Assembly (NCBI RefSeq): GCF_024586915.1
Contig: NZ_JANBVS010000009.1
Location: 124,001 to 188,000, forward strand
Direction of reading: 5' to 3'
Length of the DNA stretch: 64,000 bases
Origin: Bradyrhizobium sp. SRS-191
GTDB taxonomy: Bacteria; Pseudomonadota; Alphaproteobacteria; Rhizobiales; Xanthobacteraceae
The translations under genes were made by a program, and so were the position numbers. Below the pieces are notes generated by a model. It saw nothing but the letters and a program-made list of their open reading frames with translations, ran no database searches and had not been told where the DNA came from. Shown one piece after another: positions 7,528 through 16,655 of the stretch (positions are counted from its first letter, which is position 1; each line of letters starts with the position of its first letter).

Positions 7528-8495
7528 GACGCGTACTCGATGCGCGGATCGACCAGGCGGTAGACGAGGTCGGTGACGAGGTTGAAGATCAGCACCATGG
7601 CGGAGGACACCACGAACACGCCGAGCAGCAGGTTGTAGTCGCGCTGGATCAGCGCGTCGTACATCAGTCGGCCGATGCCGGGCCACGCGAACACCGTCTC
7701 GGTCAGCACCGCGCCGCCGACCAGCGTGCCCGCGTGGACGCCCGCGAGCGTCACGACAGGCAGCAGCGCGTTGCGCAGAACGTGACGTTGCAGGATGACG
7801 CCGTCACGCAGGCCCTTGGCGCGCGCGGTCTTGACGAAGTCGAGCCGCTTCACCTCGAGCATCGAGGCGCGGGTCATGCGGGTATAGGTGGCCATGAAGA
7901 ACAGGCCGAGCGTGGCCGCCGGCATCACGAGATGCGCGCCAACGTCGAGCGCATGGCGCAGCCCGGTGTAGCCGGCGCCGACGGTCTCATAGCCGAAGCT
8001 CGGCAACCAATCGACCCAGACGGAGAACAGCAGAATGGCGATCAACGCGATCCAGAACAACGGCGTCGCGTAGAAGACCAGCGCGAGCACGGTAATGGCC
8101 GTATCGAGGAACGTGCCGGCGAACCGCGCCGCCAATGCGCCGAACAGAACGCCGAGCGCGAGCGAGATCGCAAACGCCGAGAGCGTCAGCAGCAGGGTTG
8201 CGGGCAGCCGTTCGGCGATCAGCCTGGATACCGGCGCCTGCTGGCGAAACGAAAAGCCGAGATCGAGAGTAGCGATGCCCTTGACGTAGATGAGGAGCTG
8301 CTCCGGCAACGGACGATCAAGGCCGAACTTCTCGCGCAACTGCGCGACGAACATCTGGTCGGAGGCGCCGGCCTCGCCGGCCATGACGACAGCGGGATCG
8401 CCCGGCGCCAGCCGGATCAGAAAGAAGTTCAGCACGATGATGGCGAGAAGGACGATGACGCCCTTCGCGACGCGCTGGGCGATGAAGGAGAGCAT
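7524..8495 (-). CDS. Peptide-type ABC transporter permease (DppB-like)
   Basis: A 323-residue DppB/OppB-type inner membrane permease. It opens MLSFIAQRVAKGVIVLLAII, a single N-terminal helix, then the conserved periplasmic region with RLAPGDPAVVMAGEAG, and the five-helix core with the coupling loop TRMTRASMLEVKRLDFVKTA and LRNALLPVVT. Length is normal for the family. It follows the binding-protein gene by 82 bp and overlaps the second permease by four bases. Together they form the transmembrane channel of a peptide, nickel or related importer; the substrate cannot be told from sequence. Confidence 0.92.
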   Translation of the reverse strand: MLSFIAQRVAKGVIVLLAIIVLNFFLIRLAPGDPAVVMAGEAGASDQMFVAQLREKFGLDRPLPEQLLIYVKGIATLDLGFSFRQQAPVSRLIAERLPATLLLTLSAFAISLALGVLFGALAARFAGTFLDTAITVLALVFYATPLFWIALIAILLFSVWVDWLPSFGYETVGAGYTGLRHALDVGAHLVMPAATLGLFFMATYTRMTRASMLEVKRLDFVKTARAKGLRDGVILQRHVLRNALLPVVTLAGVHAGTLVGGAVLTETVFAWPGIGRLMYDALIQRDYNLLLGVFVVSSAMVLIFNLVTDLVYRLVDPRIEYAS

Positions 8496-8577
8496 AAAGG
8501 GCCCGTGATGGTCAGCTCGGCACGATCAGTTGAGGCGCTGGAGCGCGGCGCTGATGGCCGCGCTCCCTGGACCACCG

Positions 8578-10125
8578 CTATTTGTCGAGCCAGGCATCGC
8601 GGAAGCCGTCGTTGACGCCGACGCCGGTGGTGATCAGGTTCTTGACCTTGCATTTGGTGATGGTCGGGAACTGCAGCTCCAGCAGCCAGGCGACCGGCAC
8701 GTCCTCGACGAGGATCTTCTGCACCTTGTCGTAGGCCTCCTTGCGCTTGGCGTCCGTCGGCGCCGTCGCGCCCTCGGCGAACAGCTTGTCGACCTCGGGG
8801 TTGGAATAGCCTTCGACGTTGTTGAACAGCTGCCCCTTGGCGATCGCCGAGGTCAGGTAGTTGCGGGAGACGCCGAGCGCGGGATCGCCGTACTGATAGA
8901 GATAGGTGAAGGCGATGTCGTAGTCCCACTCCATGATCTTCTGGTTGCCGCCGGGCACGTCGGTCGCGATCGTCTCGATCGTCATGCCGACGTCCTGCAG
9001 GTTCTGCTTCACCGCCTCGCCCCAGCGCTGCCAGGTCTCGCCATAGGCCAGCGGCAGCATGCGGATCTTCTCGCCCTTGTAGCCGGCTTCCTTCAGCAGC
9101 GCCTTGGCCTTGGCGGGATCGTACGGATATTTCGGCACGTCATCGGTGTAGAACTTGATCGTCGAGGCCGACGGACCGGTGGCGACCTTGCCAAGCCCGT
9201 TCCAGATCACGTCCTTGGCGAAGTCGCGATCGATCGCGTACATGATCGCCTGCCGGACCTTCTTGTTGGCAAGGATCGGATTACGCAGGTTCAGCCACAT
9301 CCACGACAGCGGCGAGAAGAACTCCCAGCCGGCGCCGGTGACGCAGGCGCCGGGCAGCTTGGAGACCCGCGGCACGTCGAAATTCTCGATCGAGCCGCCC
9401 GGCAGCACGTCGACCTTGCCGGTCTCGAACGCGACCGAGCGGGCCGCCGCGTCGGGAATGATCTGCCAGTAGACCTCGTCGAGATACGGCTTGCCCTTCT
9501 CGTGGTAGTTCGGATTCTTCACCATCCGGATGAACGAGCCCTTCTGCCACTCCTTGAACATGAAGGGGCCGGTTCCGATGGGCGCGTTGTTGTTCGGATT
9601 GGTCTTGTAATCGGTGCCTTCGTAAAGGTGCTTCGGCACCATGGGCAGCGAGCCGACCTCGAAGATGCCGATGAAGGGACCGAAAGGCTCCTTCAAGGTG
9701 AACACCACGGTGAGATCATCGGGCGCCTCGACCTTCTCGACCATCACAAGATTGTTGCGGGCGCGCGCATGCGTCTGCTTCAGCATCTCGATCGAGAACA
9801 GCACGTCGGCCGAAGTGAACGGCTTGCCGTCGTGCCAGGTCACGCCGGGCTTGAGCTTGAAGGTGTAGACCTTCGCATCGGGACTGATCGTCCAGCTCGC
9901 GGCCAAGCCGGGCAGCGGCTCGAGCTTGGGACTGTAGCGCAGGAGGCCCTCGAAGATGTTGCCGGATACCATCTGGGTGGGGCCGTTCTGGACCATCGCC
10001 AGCATCAGGCCGGGCGGCTCGGGCTGGATCACCGCATTGACGACGCCGCCGACCTTTGGCTCCTCCGCTTGCGCCACGGACAATCCGCAGCCGATAACGA
10101 TCCCCAGCAACGCCCGTTTGATCAT
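8578..10125 (-). CDS. ABC transporter substrate-binding protein, SBP family 5
   Basis: A 515-residue periplasmic binding protein, first gene of the importer operon. Residues 1-20 (MIKRALLGIVIGCGLSVAQA) form a signal peptide. The mature protein has family 5 features: an N-terminal NIFEGLLRYSP segment, LAASWTISPDAKVYTFKLKP near residues 75-95, GVTWHDGKPFTSADVLFS, and the late block KVRQAIMYAIDRD. Family 5 members bind di- or oligopeptides, nickel, opines or sugars, so the ligand is open. The upstream spacer 10126-10426 (301 bp) separates it from a small membrane protein; I saw no convincing promoter there. Confidence 0.93.
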   Translation of the reverse strand: MIKRALLGIVIGCGLSVAQAEEPKVGGVVNAVIQPEPPGLMLAMVQNGPTQMVSGNIFEGLLRYSPKLEPLPGLAASWTISPDAKVYTFKLKPGVTWHDGKPFTSADVLFSIEMLKQTHARARNNLVMVEKVEAPDDLTVVFTLKEPFGPFIGIFEVGSLPMVPKHLYEGTDYKTNPNNNAPIGTGPFMFKEWQKGSFIRMVKNPNYHEKGKPYLDEVYWQIIPDAAARSVAFETGKVDVLPGGSIENFDVPRVSKLPGACVTGAGWEFFSPLSWMWLNLRNPILANKKVRQAIMYAIDRDFAKDVIWNGLGKVATGPSASTIKFYTDDVPKYPYDPAKAKALLKEAGYKGEKIRMLPLAYGETWQRWGEAVKQNLQDVGMTIETIATDVPGGNQKIMEWDYDIAFTYLYQYGDPALGVSRNYLTSAIAKGQLFNNVEGYSNPEVDKLFAEGATAPTDAKRKEAYDKVQKILVEDVPVAWLLELQFPTITKCKVKNLITTGVGVNDGFRDAWLDK

Positions 10126-10426
10126 GATGCACGTCCCAAATGATTTCGGTCAGCAGCGATGCATCAAGCGCGCCAATGTGCGCGCGAAGGCCATGCGGCG
10201 TTTTGATGCTGCGCTTGCCCTGAATGCATGACGCGGAGGTATCGGCCCGCCAAATGCAGGCCGAGGGGTCGCCGTACCACGGCAATCGGAAGCAGGGACG
10301 AGACGACCTCAACCAGCGCCGCTCAATTAGTTCCGTGCAGCAGAACTCCGCCGGGACATGCGTCCGCGCACGCGATCGCGCCAGATGAAAGTCGCGACAG
10401 GATCAGCACAAAAATTGATCAGAAAC

Positions 10427-10852
10427 TCAGCGCCGCATCCGCGCGATGGCACCCGCGACGATCTGCATCGCCACCCCGATCACCCATCCCAACAGGATCA
10501 AGGAGGTCCAGACGATGTGCGGATCCTCGCGCAGAATGATGATGCTGACGGAAAAGAAGGCGGTGAGAGTCGCGAGAAAGGTACCGACCGCGCTCAGGAA
10601 TTCGGCCGTATCGATCTTGTTCGTATCTGGTACGTCTTCATCCGGAGGATGAAACGGCAGTTGCGGGGTGTCGATGCCGAGATAAAAACCGGCCGCACCG
10701 GACAGCATCATCGCCAGCAGAAAGCCCTGGCTGGTCAGCACCGGCACGCTGGAGCCGACATGAGCTCCGACGAAGACACCACAGGCCGCCCCGGCCAAGG
10801 CAAGGCCGGAGCGTTCGAGAACATGGGCAAACTTCCGGATGCGAAACCGCAT
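10427..10852 (-). CDS. Small integral membrane protein, unknown function
   Basis: A 141-residue protein with about four predicted transmembrane segments (around residues 16-32, 40-58, 88-108 and 114-134), separated by an acidic, proline-containing loop (FHPPDEDVPDTNKID). It starts MRFRIRKFAHVLERSG, with a basic N terminus that should stay in the cytoplasm. I chose the ATG at 10852 with a purine-rich GGGAAGCA upstream over the GTG at 10882. No recognised family and no evident operon partner. Confidence 0.65.
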   Translation of the reverse strand: MRFRIRKFAHVLERSGLALAGAACGVFVGAHVGSSVPVLTSQGFLLAMMLSGAAGFYLGIDTPQLPFHPPDEDVPDTNKIDTAEFLSAVGTFLATLTAFFSVSIIILREDPHIVWTSLILLGWVIGVAMQIVAGAIARMRR

Positions 10853-11041
10853 GATCTGCTTCCCGAATGTCGGATGCGCCACCGGCGCAGCGGATTTGAC
10901 GCTCCGGACCTCCTAGCGGGGAGACCGTCACCCGAGCGTCAAACCCGAAGCTCCACTCGCTCGAAAATTTTAGCGAGTTTTGCAGTGGCGCCACATCTGC
11001 CGGAGCCGGATCGTCGGGGCGGCAGACGTGGACGCAGAACG

Positions 11042-12142
11042 CTAGGCGGCCCGGGTCATATCGGCATTGAGATGGCGCAACCTCGGCATCACCTCGTGCT
11101 TCAGCAGCCGCAGGGAGTTGTGCCAGGCTTCCGGCTTGTGCTTGTAGTCGAAGCCGAACACGCACAGCGTCCCGAAGCCGCCGACCTCGTGCCAGATCTT
11201 CTCGATCTTCTCGGTCACCGTCGCCGGCGAGCCGATGATCCAGTTGCGCTTGGCGCAATAGTCCACGGTCACGTCGGAATCCACCACGTCGGGTGAATGC
11301 TTCAAATAGTCCTTGAAGCCGAAATGACTGAGCAAGGGCAGGAAGTATTCGCCCATCATCCGGCCCATCATGTCGCCGGTCGACAGCCGCCAGGCCTCCT
11401 CGTCCGTCTCCGCGACGAACACCTCGCGCACCAGCCGCCAGTCGTTGCGGCTCGGCTTGCGGCCGGACTTGGCGGCGCCGGCCTCGACGGAATCCCAGTG
11501 CGACGACACATAGGCGGGGTTGAGGTTGAGGCTCATCGGAATGAAGCCGCGCTCGCCGGCGAGCTTGAGCGTGTCAGAATTCTTCGACAGGCCGGCGACG
11601 CCGATCGGCGGATGCGGCGCTTGCACCGGCTTGATGTGCGGCTTGAGGAAGTCGAACATCACATCCGGCTTGGTGACCGTCCAGTACTTGCCCTTGTGCG
11701 TGAACGGCGCCGGCTCGGTCCACAGCCGCAGGATGATCTCAAGCGCCTCGCGGGTCATCTCGCGGTTCTGCCCGCTCATGCCGTCGACGTTGAACATCGC
11801 CCAGTCGCTCGGCAGGCCGGATGCGGCAATGCCGAAATTGAGCCGGCCGTCGGAGAGATGATCGAGCATCGCGACGCGGTTGGCGAGCTCGGCGGGATGA
11901 TGATAGGGGAGCAGGAAACCGCCGGGGCCGAGCCGGATGTTCTTGGTCTCGCGAAAGGCCTGCGCCAGGATCAGGTCGGGCGCCGGATGCGGCTCCCAGG
12001 GCGCGGTGTGATGCTCGCCGATCCAGGCTTCCTGATAGCCGAGCTCATCGAGCCAGCGCAGGACCTGAAGGTCCCATTCCTGCCCTTCTTTCAACCCGCA
12101 CTCCGGCGGATGCGAGGGCATCGTGAAGTATCCGATTTCCAT
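11042..12142 (-). CDS. LLM-class flavin-dependent oxidoreductase (luciferase-like)
   Basis: A 366-residue bacterial luciferase-like monooxygenase, (beta/alpha)8 barrel, using reduced FMN supplied by a partner reductase. Family marks include the start MEIGYFTMPSHPPE, WIGEHHTAPWEPHPAPDL (conserved EHH), the LGPGGFLLPYHHPAELANRV block and DHLSDGRLNFGIAASG. The C-terminal part has FGFDYKHKPEAWHNSLRLL. Relatives include alkanal, alkanesulfonate and limonene monooxygenases; the substrate is unknown. No reductase gene adjoins it. The ATG at 12142 starts directly at the family N terminus. It stands alone on the minus strand. Confidence 0.88.
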   Translation of the reverse strand: MEIGYFTMPSHPPECGLKEGQEWDLQVLRWLDELGYQEAWIGEHHTAPWEPHPAPDLILAQAFRETKNIRLGPGGFLLPYHHPAELANRVAMLDHLSDGRLNFGIAASGLPSDWAMFNVDGMSGQNREMTREALEIILRLWTEPAPFTHKGKYWTVTKPDVMFDFLKPHIKPVQAPHPPIGVAGLSKNSDTLKLAGERGFIPMSLNLNPAYVSSHWDSVEAGAAKSGRKPSRNDWRLVREVFVAETDEEAWRLSTGDMMGRMMGEYFLPLLSHFGFKDYLKHSPDVVDSDVTVDYCAKRNWIIGSPATVTEKIEKIWHEVGGFGTLCVFGFDYKHKPEAWHNSLRLLKHEVMPRLRHLNADMTRAA

Positions 12143-12323
12143 GGCGCTTTCCTCTCGCGTTTATACTGCGGCGCACCTTTGTGATGCGCTCATCGTCACG
12201 CGAGACGAAACACGACCAACGGAGTCGGCAACGCCGCACGTGGTCTGCGAAGTGTAGCACTTCATGAGCCGTCGACAATCACCGACTGCGCGAGGGCCGG
12301 GTACACGTCAGCGCAGATCGCGA

Positions 12324-14210
12324 CTATTTGAGGCCCGTCATGGGTGATGGAAAGCGACCGGGAGGTTTCTCCGACTGGAGTCGCTGCACGAGGTCCGGTG
12401 GCAGGTAAACCGTGGGCCGCGGCGGGGCAGGTGCGGCCGACTGTCCGCTGTCCGCACCATCCACCGCAATGGTTCGAACTTTCGTTGCCGACGCAGCCGC
12501 GGCAGTTGCGGTCGCAGGCACGAGGCGGGTCGCGACATGCTCCCTGAGCAGTTCGGCATGGTCAGGAAACCACATCGAGCTCGGCTCCGCCATGTTGGCG
12601 CGTTCGGCAAAGGCGCGAGTCAGCCCCAGATTCTGCAGCCGCTCCTCTTCGATCGCAATGGTCCGGCCGCGCTCGGCAGCGGTGATTCCGCGATAGGAGG
12701 GTTGATGGAAACCGAGCCGTGCATCTGACACGACGATACGGTCCTTGCCCCCCAGGAAGACAATGGTGCAGGCGGACAGGCATTGCTTCTCGACCAGGGT
12801 CGACAATCCGCGCGCCTTGATCAGGTCGGACATCCGTTGCGCCTCGCGGATGCGGCCGCCGGCTGAATCGAGACGCACCGTCTTGACCTCCGACATCGCG
12901 TTCAGGAAGTCTTCCAGCTCCTTGGCCGTGCCGTACTTGATGCCACCGCTGAATTCCAGCATTTCGCCAGAGGCGAGGACCTTGAATTGGTGCGGTCCCA
13001 GCGAGCTGTCGCCCCCGGCGATTTCGGCAAGGCCTGCGATCCGCGGCAGGCCTTGCGTGAAGAATTGCCAAGCCGAGATTCCGACGCCGAGCGCGACCAT
13101 GATCTTTGCCAGGCCGCCCCATGCGCTGCTGTCAGCGCTGCCATAGCGCGTCGACGAGCGCCAGATGCCGACGCTCTGCCAAAGCGTGAACAACAAGATG
13201 CAGAGCCATATCACGCACATCACGACGAGCGCCGGCAGCGGCTGCGCATCGAATCCCTGCTGCGCGACCAGCGCCGTCACAACCTCGGTCGCGAGCGTCG
13301 CGATCACGCCAAGCAATGCTCCGTTGACCCAGTACGACACGGGCAAGGACAGCTCACCGCGCCAATGCCGGGCAAGGTAGCTCGGCTGCGGGCTCAAAGG
13401 CGCGGACGAGAGCGGAGTAGACGGCTCGGCACTTGCCCACCCGCGATCAACGCAATAGACGGCAGTGGCCGCGAACTGGTCGTACCAGCTATCGCTTCGG
13501 GCGTAGACTTGGCGCCATGTCGCAAGGCCGGCGATCAGCAGCGGAGCATAGGATGCGAGCGTCAGGCCAATGATCAGAGATGCCGGCAGCGCGGCGATAT
13601 CCAGGAATGAGAGCACGACCGACCAGATCAGCGCGGGACTCACGACCAGGAGCAGAAGGCCGTAACGCCGCCAGGCCGCGGCATTCGTCACCGCACCGCC
13701 ATCGGCGCGCGCCAGACGAATACGACAGATCCTTCGGCCGGGCGTGCCGGCGGCCGTGTCGAACAGGGCGCGCAGGACCAGCAGCAGCGGCAGCAGGACA
13801 ATCCCGAGCGAGAGTCCCTTGACCGGAGTGCCCTCCGCATCAAGCATGCTGTCGACGTGGATTTCCTTGGTGAACGGACCGTCCTGCGTGACCTGCGCGA
13901 CCCGCACCATGCGGGCAGAGGGCAGGCCGAACACGCTGTTTGTGCAATCGACGATCCGGTTGGGCTTCAGATCGGCAGGCACGGCGACCCCGGGCGGGAT
14001 CGCGTCAAGCTTTCTGCAGCTGATGGCATAGATGCCGTCCGCAAACTGAACGCGGCCGTGGCTCAGCGGAAACAGGATCAACGCGCAGACCTGCAGAATG
14101 GCCGCGATGGCGATCATGTCGATCAACAGCGCGCCAAGCCGGCGCCAGACTCCGGCGCGCTTGGTGATGCTACTGAGATCCTGGTCTGTCGCTAACCGCT
14201 CGGCGAACAT
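12324..14210 (-). CDS. RDD-family membrane protein fused to ClpP-like serine protease domain
   Basis: A 628-residue protein from the ATG at 14210; an upstream in-frame extension looks non-coding. Residues 18-255 form an RDD domain: RRLGALLIDMIAIAA near the first helix (with the R and D of the family name), then further membrane segments and GTPGRRICRIRL. Additional helices occur near 295-315, 325-345 and 366-386. The C-terminal part (about 400-540) resembles exported ClpP-like proteins (COG3904 type): RLDSAGGRIREA, CLSACTIVFLGGKDR with Ser479, and LGFHQPSY with His502 as candidate catalytic pair. The last ~80 residues are Ala/Pro-rich. Function unknown; a membrane-tethered protease or peptidase is the best inference. 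Confidence 0.75.
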   Translation of the reverse strand: MFAERLATDQDLSSITKRAGVWRRLGALLIDMIAIAAILQVCALILFPLSHGRVQFADGIYAISCRKLDAIPPGVAVPADLKPNRIVDCTNSVFGLPSARMVRVAQVTQDGPFTKEIHVDSMLDAEGTPVKGLSLGIVLLPLLLVLRALFDTAAGTPGRRICRIRLARADGGAVTNAAAWRRYGLLLLVVSPALIWSVVLSFLDIAALPASLIIGLTLASYAPLLIAGLATWRQVYARSDSWYDQFAATAVYCVDRGWASAEPSTPLSSAPLSPQPSYLARHWRGELSLPVSYWVNGALLGVIATLATEVVTALVAQQGFDAQPLPALVVMCVIWLCILLFTLWQSVGIWRSSTRYGSADSSAWGGLAKIMVALGVGISAWQFFTQGLPRIAGLAEIAGGDSSLGPHQFKVLASGEMLEFSGGIKYGTAKELEDFLNAMSEVKTVRLDSAGGRIREAQRMSDLIKARGLSTLVEKQCLSACTIVFLGGKDRIVVSDARLGFHQPSYRGITAAERGRTIAIEEERLQNLGLTRAFAERANMAEPSSMWFPDHAELLREHVATRLVPATATAAAASATKVRTIAVDGADSGQSAAPAPPRPTVYLPPDLVQRLQSEKPPGRFPSPMTGLK

Positions 14211-14301
14211 CGCTTGCCATGACCCGCCACATGCGGCACTGCCTTCGCACGCTACCTGGAATTGACTACCGGGGCAAGCGACCACTCCCGGAGGCGAGCG
14301 T

Positions 14302-15414
14302 TCAGCGTGCGCCGAACGTCGTCTTGCCGAACAGCTCCTTCTGCGTCGACGGCTGCGAGCGCCAATATTGCGGAGGCGCGGCAACCTGTCCGCCGAGCTC
14401 GGCGGCGGCATGCCAGCCCCAGCGCGGGTCGTAGAGCATGCCCCGGGCGAGCGCGACCATGTCGGCCTTGCCGGATGCCACGATGTCTTCTGCTTGCTGC
14501 GCCTGCGTGATGAGGCCGACCGCCATGGTCGGAAGCCCCGTGGCCGTCTTCACGGCTTCGGCGAACGGCACCTGATAGCCGGGCCCGAGCGTGATCTTCT
14601 GCAGCGGGGACGCACCGCCCGAGGACACATCGATCCAATCGACACTGCGGCGCTTCAGCTCGTTCGCGAAGACGATGGTCTGATCGAGATCCCAGCCACC
14701 CTCGACCCAGTCCGTCGCCGACACGCGCATGCCGACCGGCTTGTCAGCCGGGAAGACGGCGCGCACGGCATCGAACACTTCGAGCGGGAAGCGCATGCGG
14801 TTTTCCAGCGAGCCGCCGTAAGCGTCGCTGCGCTGGTTGGCGATCGGCGACAGGAACTGATGCAGCAGATAGCCATGCGCGCCGTGCAGCTCGATCGCAT
14901 CGATGTCGAGGCGGGCGGCGCGTTGTGCCGCGGACACGAAAGCATCGCGAATGCGGACCAGCCCGGCAGTGTCGAGCGCCTCCGGTGCAAGCTCACCGTC
15001 CTTGTGCGGCAGCGCCGACGGCGCGACGGTCTGCCAGCCGCCTTCATTGAGCGGAATCTGCTGGCCGCCGTCCCACGGCTTGTGACTGGAAGCCTTGCGG
15101 CCGGCATGGGCGAGCTGCATCGCGATCGCCGTCTTCGAATGCTTGCGCACCGAGGCCAGGATCGGCTTCAGCGCCGCTTCCGTGGTATCGTCCCACAGTC
15201 CGAGACAGCCGGGCGTGATGCGGCCGATCGGCTCGACATGCGTCGCCTCGATGCAGAACATCGCCGCGCCGGACAGCGCCAGCGTGTTGATGTGGGTGAA
15301 GTGCCAGTCGTTGGCCGCGCCGTTCTCGGCCGAGTACTGGCACATCGGCGACACGACGATGCGATTGGCGAGCTCGAGGTCGCGCAGCTTGATCGGAGAG
15401 AACAGGGCGCTCAT
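14302..15414 (-). CDS. NADH:flavin oxidoreductase, Old Yellow Enzyme (YqjM-like)
   Basis: A 370-residue FMN-dependent ene-reductase. It begins MSALFSPIKLRDLELANRIV and carries SPMCQYSAENGAANDWH, with the Cys and Tyr that mark the YqjM/thermophilic-like OYE class. ELHGAHGYLLHQFLSP holds the substrate-binding His pair, and the C-terminal VGLITQAQQAE and MLYDPRWGWHAA are typical. The ATG at 15414 was chosen because the barrel begins there and GGAA precedes it; the longer frame adds an unrelated segment. Such enzymes reduce alpha,beta-unsaturated carbonyls using NADPH. It lies 91 bp upstream of the RDD/ClpP gene on the same strand, but no functional link is evident. Confidence 0.9.
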   Translation of the reverse strand: MSALFSPIKLRDLELANRIVVSPMCQYSAENGAANDWHFTHINTLALSGAAMFCIEATHVEPIGRITPGCLGLWDDTTEAALKPILASVRKHSKTAIAMQLAHAGRKASSHKPWDGGQQIPLNEGGWQTVAPSALPHKDGELAPEALDTAGLVRIRDAFVSAAQRAARLDIDAIELHGAHGYLLHQFLSPIANQRSDAYGGSLENRMRFPLEVFDAVRAVFPADKPVGMRVSATDWVEGGWDLDQTIVFANELKRRSVDWIDVSSGGASPLQKITLGPGYQVPFAEAVKTATGLPTMAVGLITQAQQAEDIVASGKADMVALARGMLYDPRWGWHAAAELGGQVAAPPQYWRSQPSTQKELFGKTTFGAR

Positions 15415-15511
15415 GCTGAGTTCCAGGTTATGAGTTGATCGTGTGATCTTATCGACCAGTGTCGGCGATGGCGCGGTCGCGGTCAACGCGGCCGGCGCGA
15501 TGCAGCGCAGC

Positions 15512-16588
15512 TCATTCCAGCAATGTGAACTGCAGCAGCAGCGTGCGCTGGATCATCGAGAAATTGTCGTCGGAGACCAATGTCAGCACGGTCTCGCCCT
15601 CCGGCGTGACATGCGCATCGATGCCTTCGAGATTATCGATCTCCTGGCCGAGATCCGCGGCGAAGATCGCGGGACCATCGACCAACCCGCCCGGAGCAAT
15701 ATCCGCAAGCTTGATGCGGCGAATCCGGATGCCGACACCGTTGAACAGCGAGAACTTGCGCTCCAGCACCAGCAGGTCGCCGGACGGCAACAACACGCCG
15801 TCGCTGACATCGAAATCGTTGCTGCGCACGATGCTGAACTGACCCGCCGATGGACCACCGATCAGGAACGCCAGCAGATTGCCGTTGGCATCGAGCCCGC
15901 GCTCGGAGATCGCGATCACGGTGCCGGCGAGCGGCAGCCCCTTCGGCACGACAACCAGCGCCTCCAGCCCCTTGTTGTTCGGCAGGCGCTTTGCCGCAGG
16001 CGGCAGCGGGATAATCTCGCCACGCGCGCCGGTGCCACCCTTGGCAAAGTCATAGCGCAAGAGCTGATTGACGCGTTCGAGGCCGACATAGACGAGGTCG
16101 CCGTCACGGGCGAGCGACTCCGAATCGTACCAGCCGCGATCGGTGATCGGCCGGCCGTCGGGACCGAGCAGCGGCGCTGCTTCGACATCGCCAAGCCCCG
16201 CGATGTCACGCCCGGAATAGACGATGCGGCCGGTGAACCAGCCGCCCTTGTCGCTGATCGCGAGGAAGCGCTCGCCCTTTGCGTCCAGCCGGATGCCGGA
16301 GAGCCCGCCGAAGCCCGGATAGGAGGAGGTCAGTGCCACGCCGCTGCGATAGTGCAGCATGCCGAAGCGCAGATGCGTGCGGTCGCGCAGGTCGAACGAC
16401 GGCAACGGTCGCGCTTTGACTTCGATCTTCGTCGCCGAGGCGACGGAGTGCTCGTCAACGGCGGCCCGTCTCCGCACGGGAGGCGTCGCCGACTGCGCAC
16501 CGGCGCGACCGGGCAAGGCGACCGCCGACACCCCACCGAGGGTCAGCGCGAGAAAGCGCCTGCGGTCGGCGATCGCCTGCAGCGACAT
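15512..16588 (-). CDS. Tat-exported phytase/esterase-like beta-propeller protein
   Basis: A 358-residue protein of the family annotated as esterase-like activity of phytase. The N terminus MSLQAIADRRRFLALTLGG is a twin-arginine signal with the RRRFLAL core, cleaved near AGAQ. The mature part has repeated beta-rich blocks such as GFGGLSGIRLDAKGERFLAISDKGGWF, WYDSESLARDGD and NNKGLEALVVV that fit a beta-propeller with metal-binding acidic residues. I chose the ATG at 16588 because it starts the Tat signal. It follows cobT by 67 bp on the same strand and may be co-transcribed, though a role in cobalamin synthesis is not suggested by the family. Confidence 0.8.
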   Translation of the reverse strand: MSLQAIADRRRFLALTLGGVSAVALPGRAGAQSATPPVRRRAAVDEHSVASATKIEVKARPLPSFDLRDRTHLRFGMLHYRSGVALTSSYPGFGGLSGIRLDAKGERFLAISDKGGWFTGRIVYSGRDIAGLGDVEAAPLLGPDGRPITDRGWYDSESLARDGDLVYVGLERVNQLLRYDFAKGGTGARGEIIPLPPAAKRLPNNKGLEALVVVPKGLPLAGTVIAISERGLDANGNLLAFLIGGPSAGQFSIVRSNDFDVSDGVLLPSGDLLVLERKFSLFNGVGIRIRRIKLADIAPGGLVDGPAIFAADLGQEIDNLEGIDAHVTPEGETVLTLVSDDNFSMIQRTLLLQFTLLE

Positions 16589-16655
16589 CGTGAGCGGGGC
16601 CCCCTCCCCGCCCCCTCCGAGACGGAGGAGGCACGCGTCCGATCGAGCGACCGGC

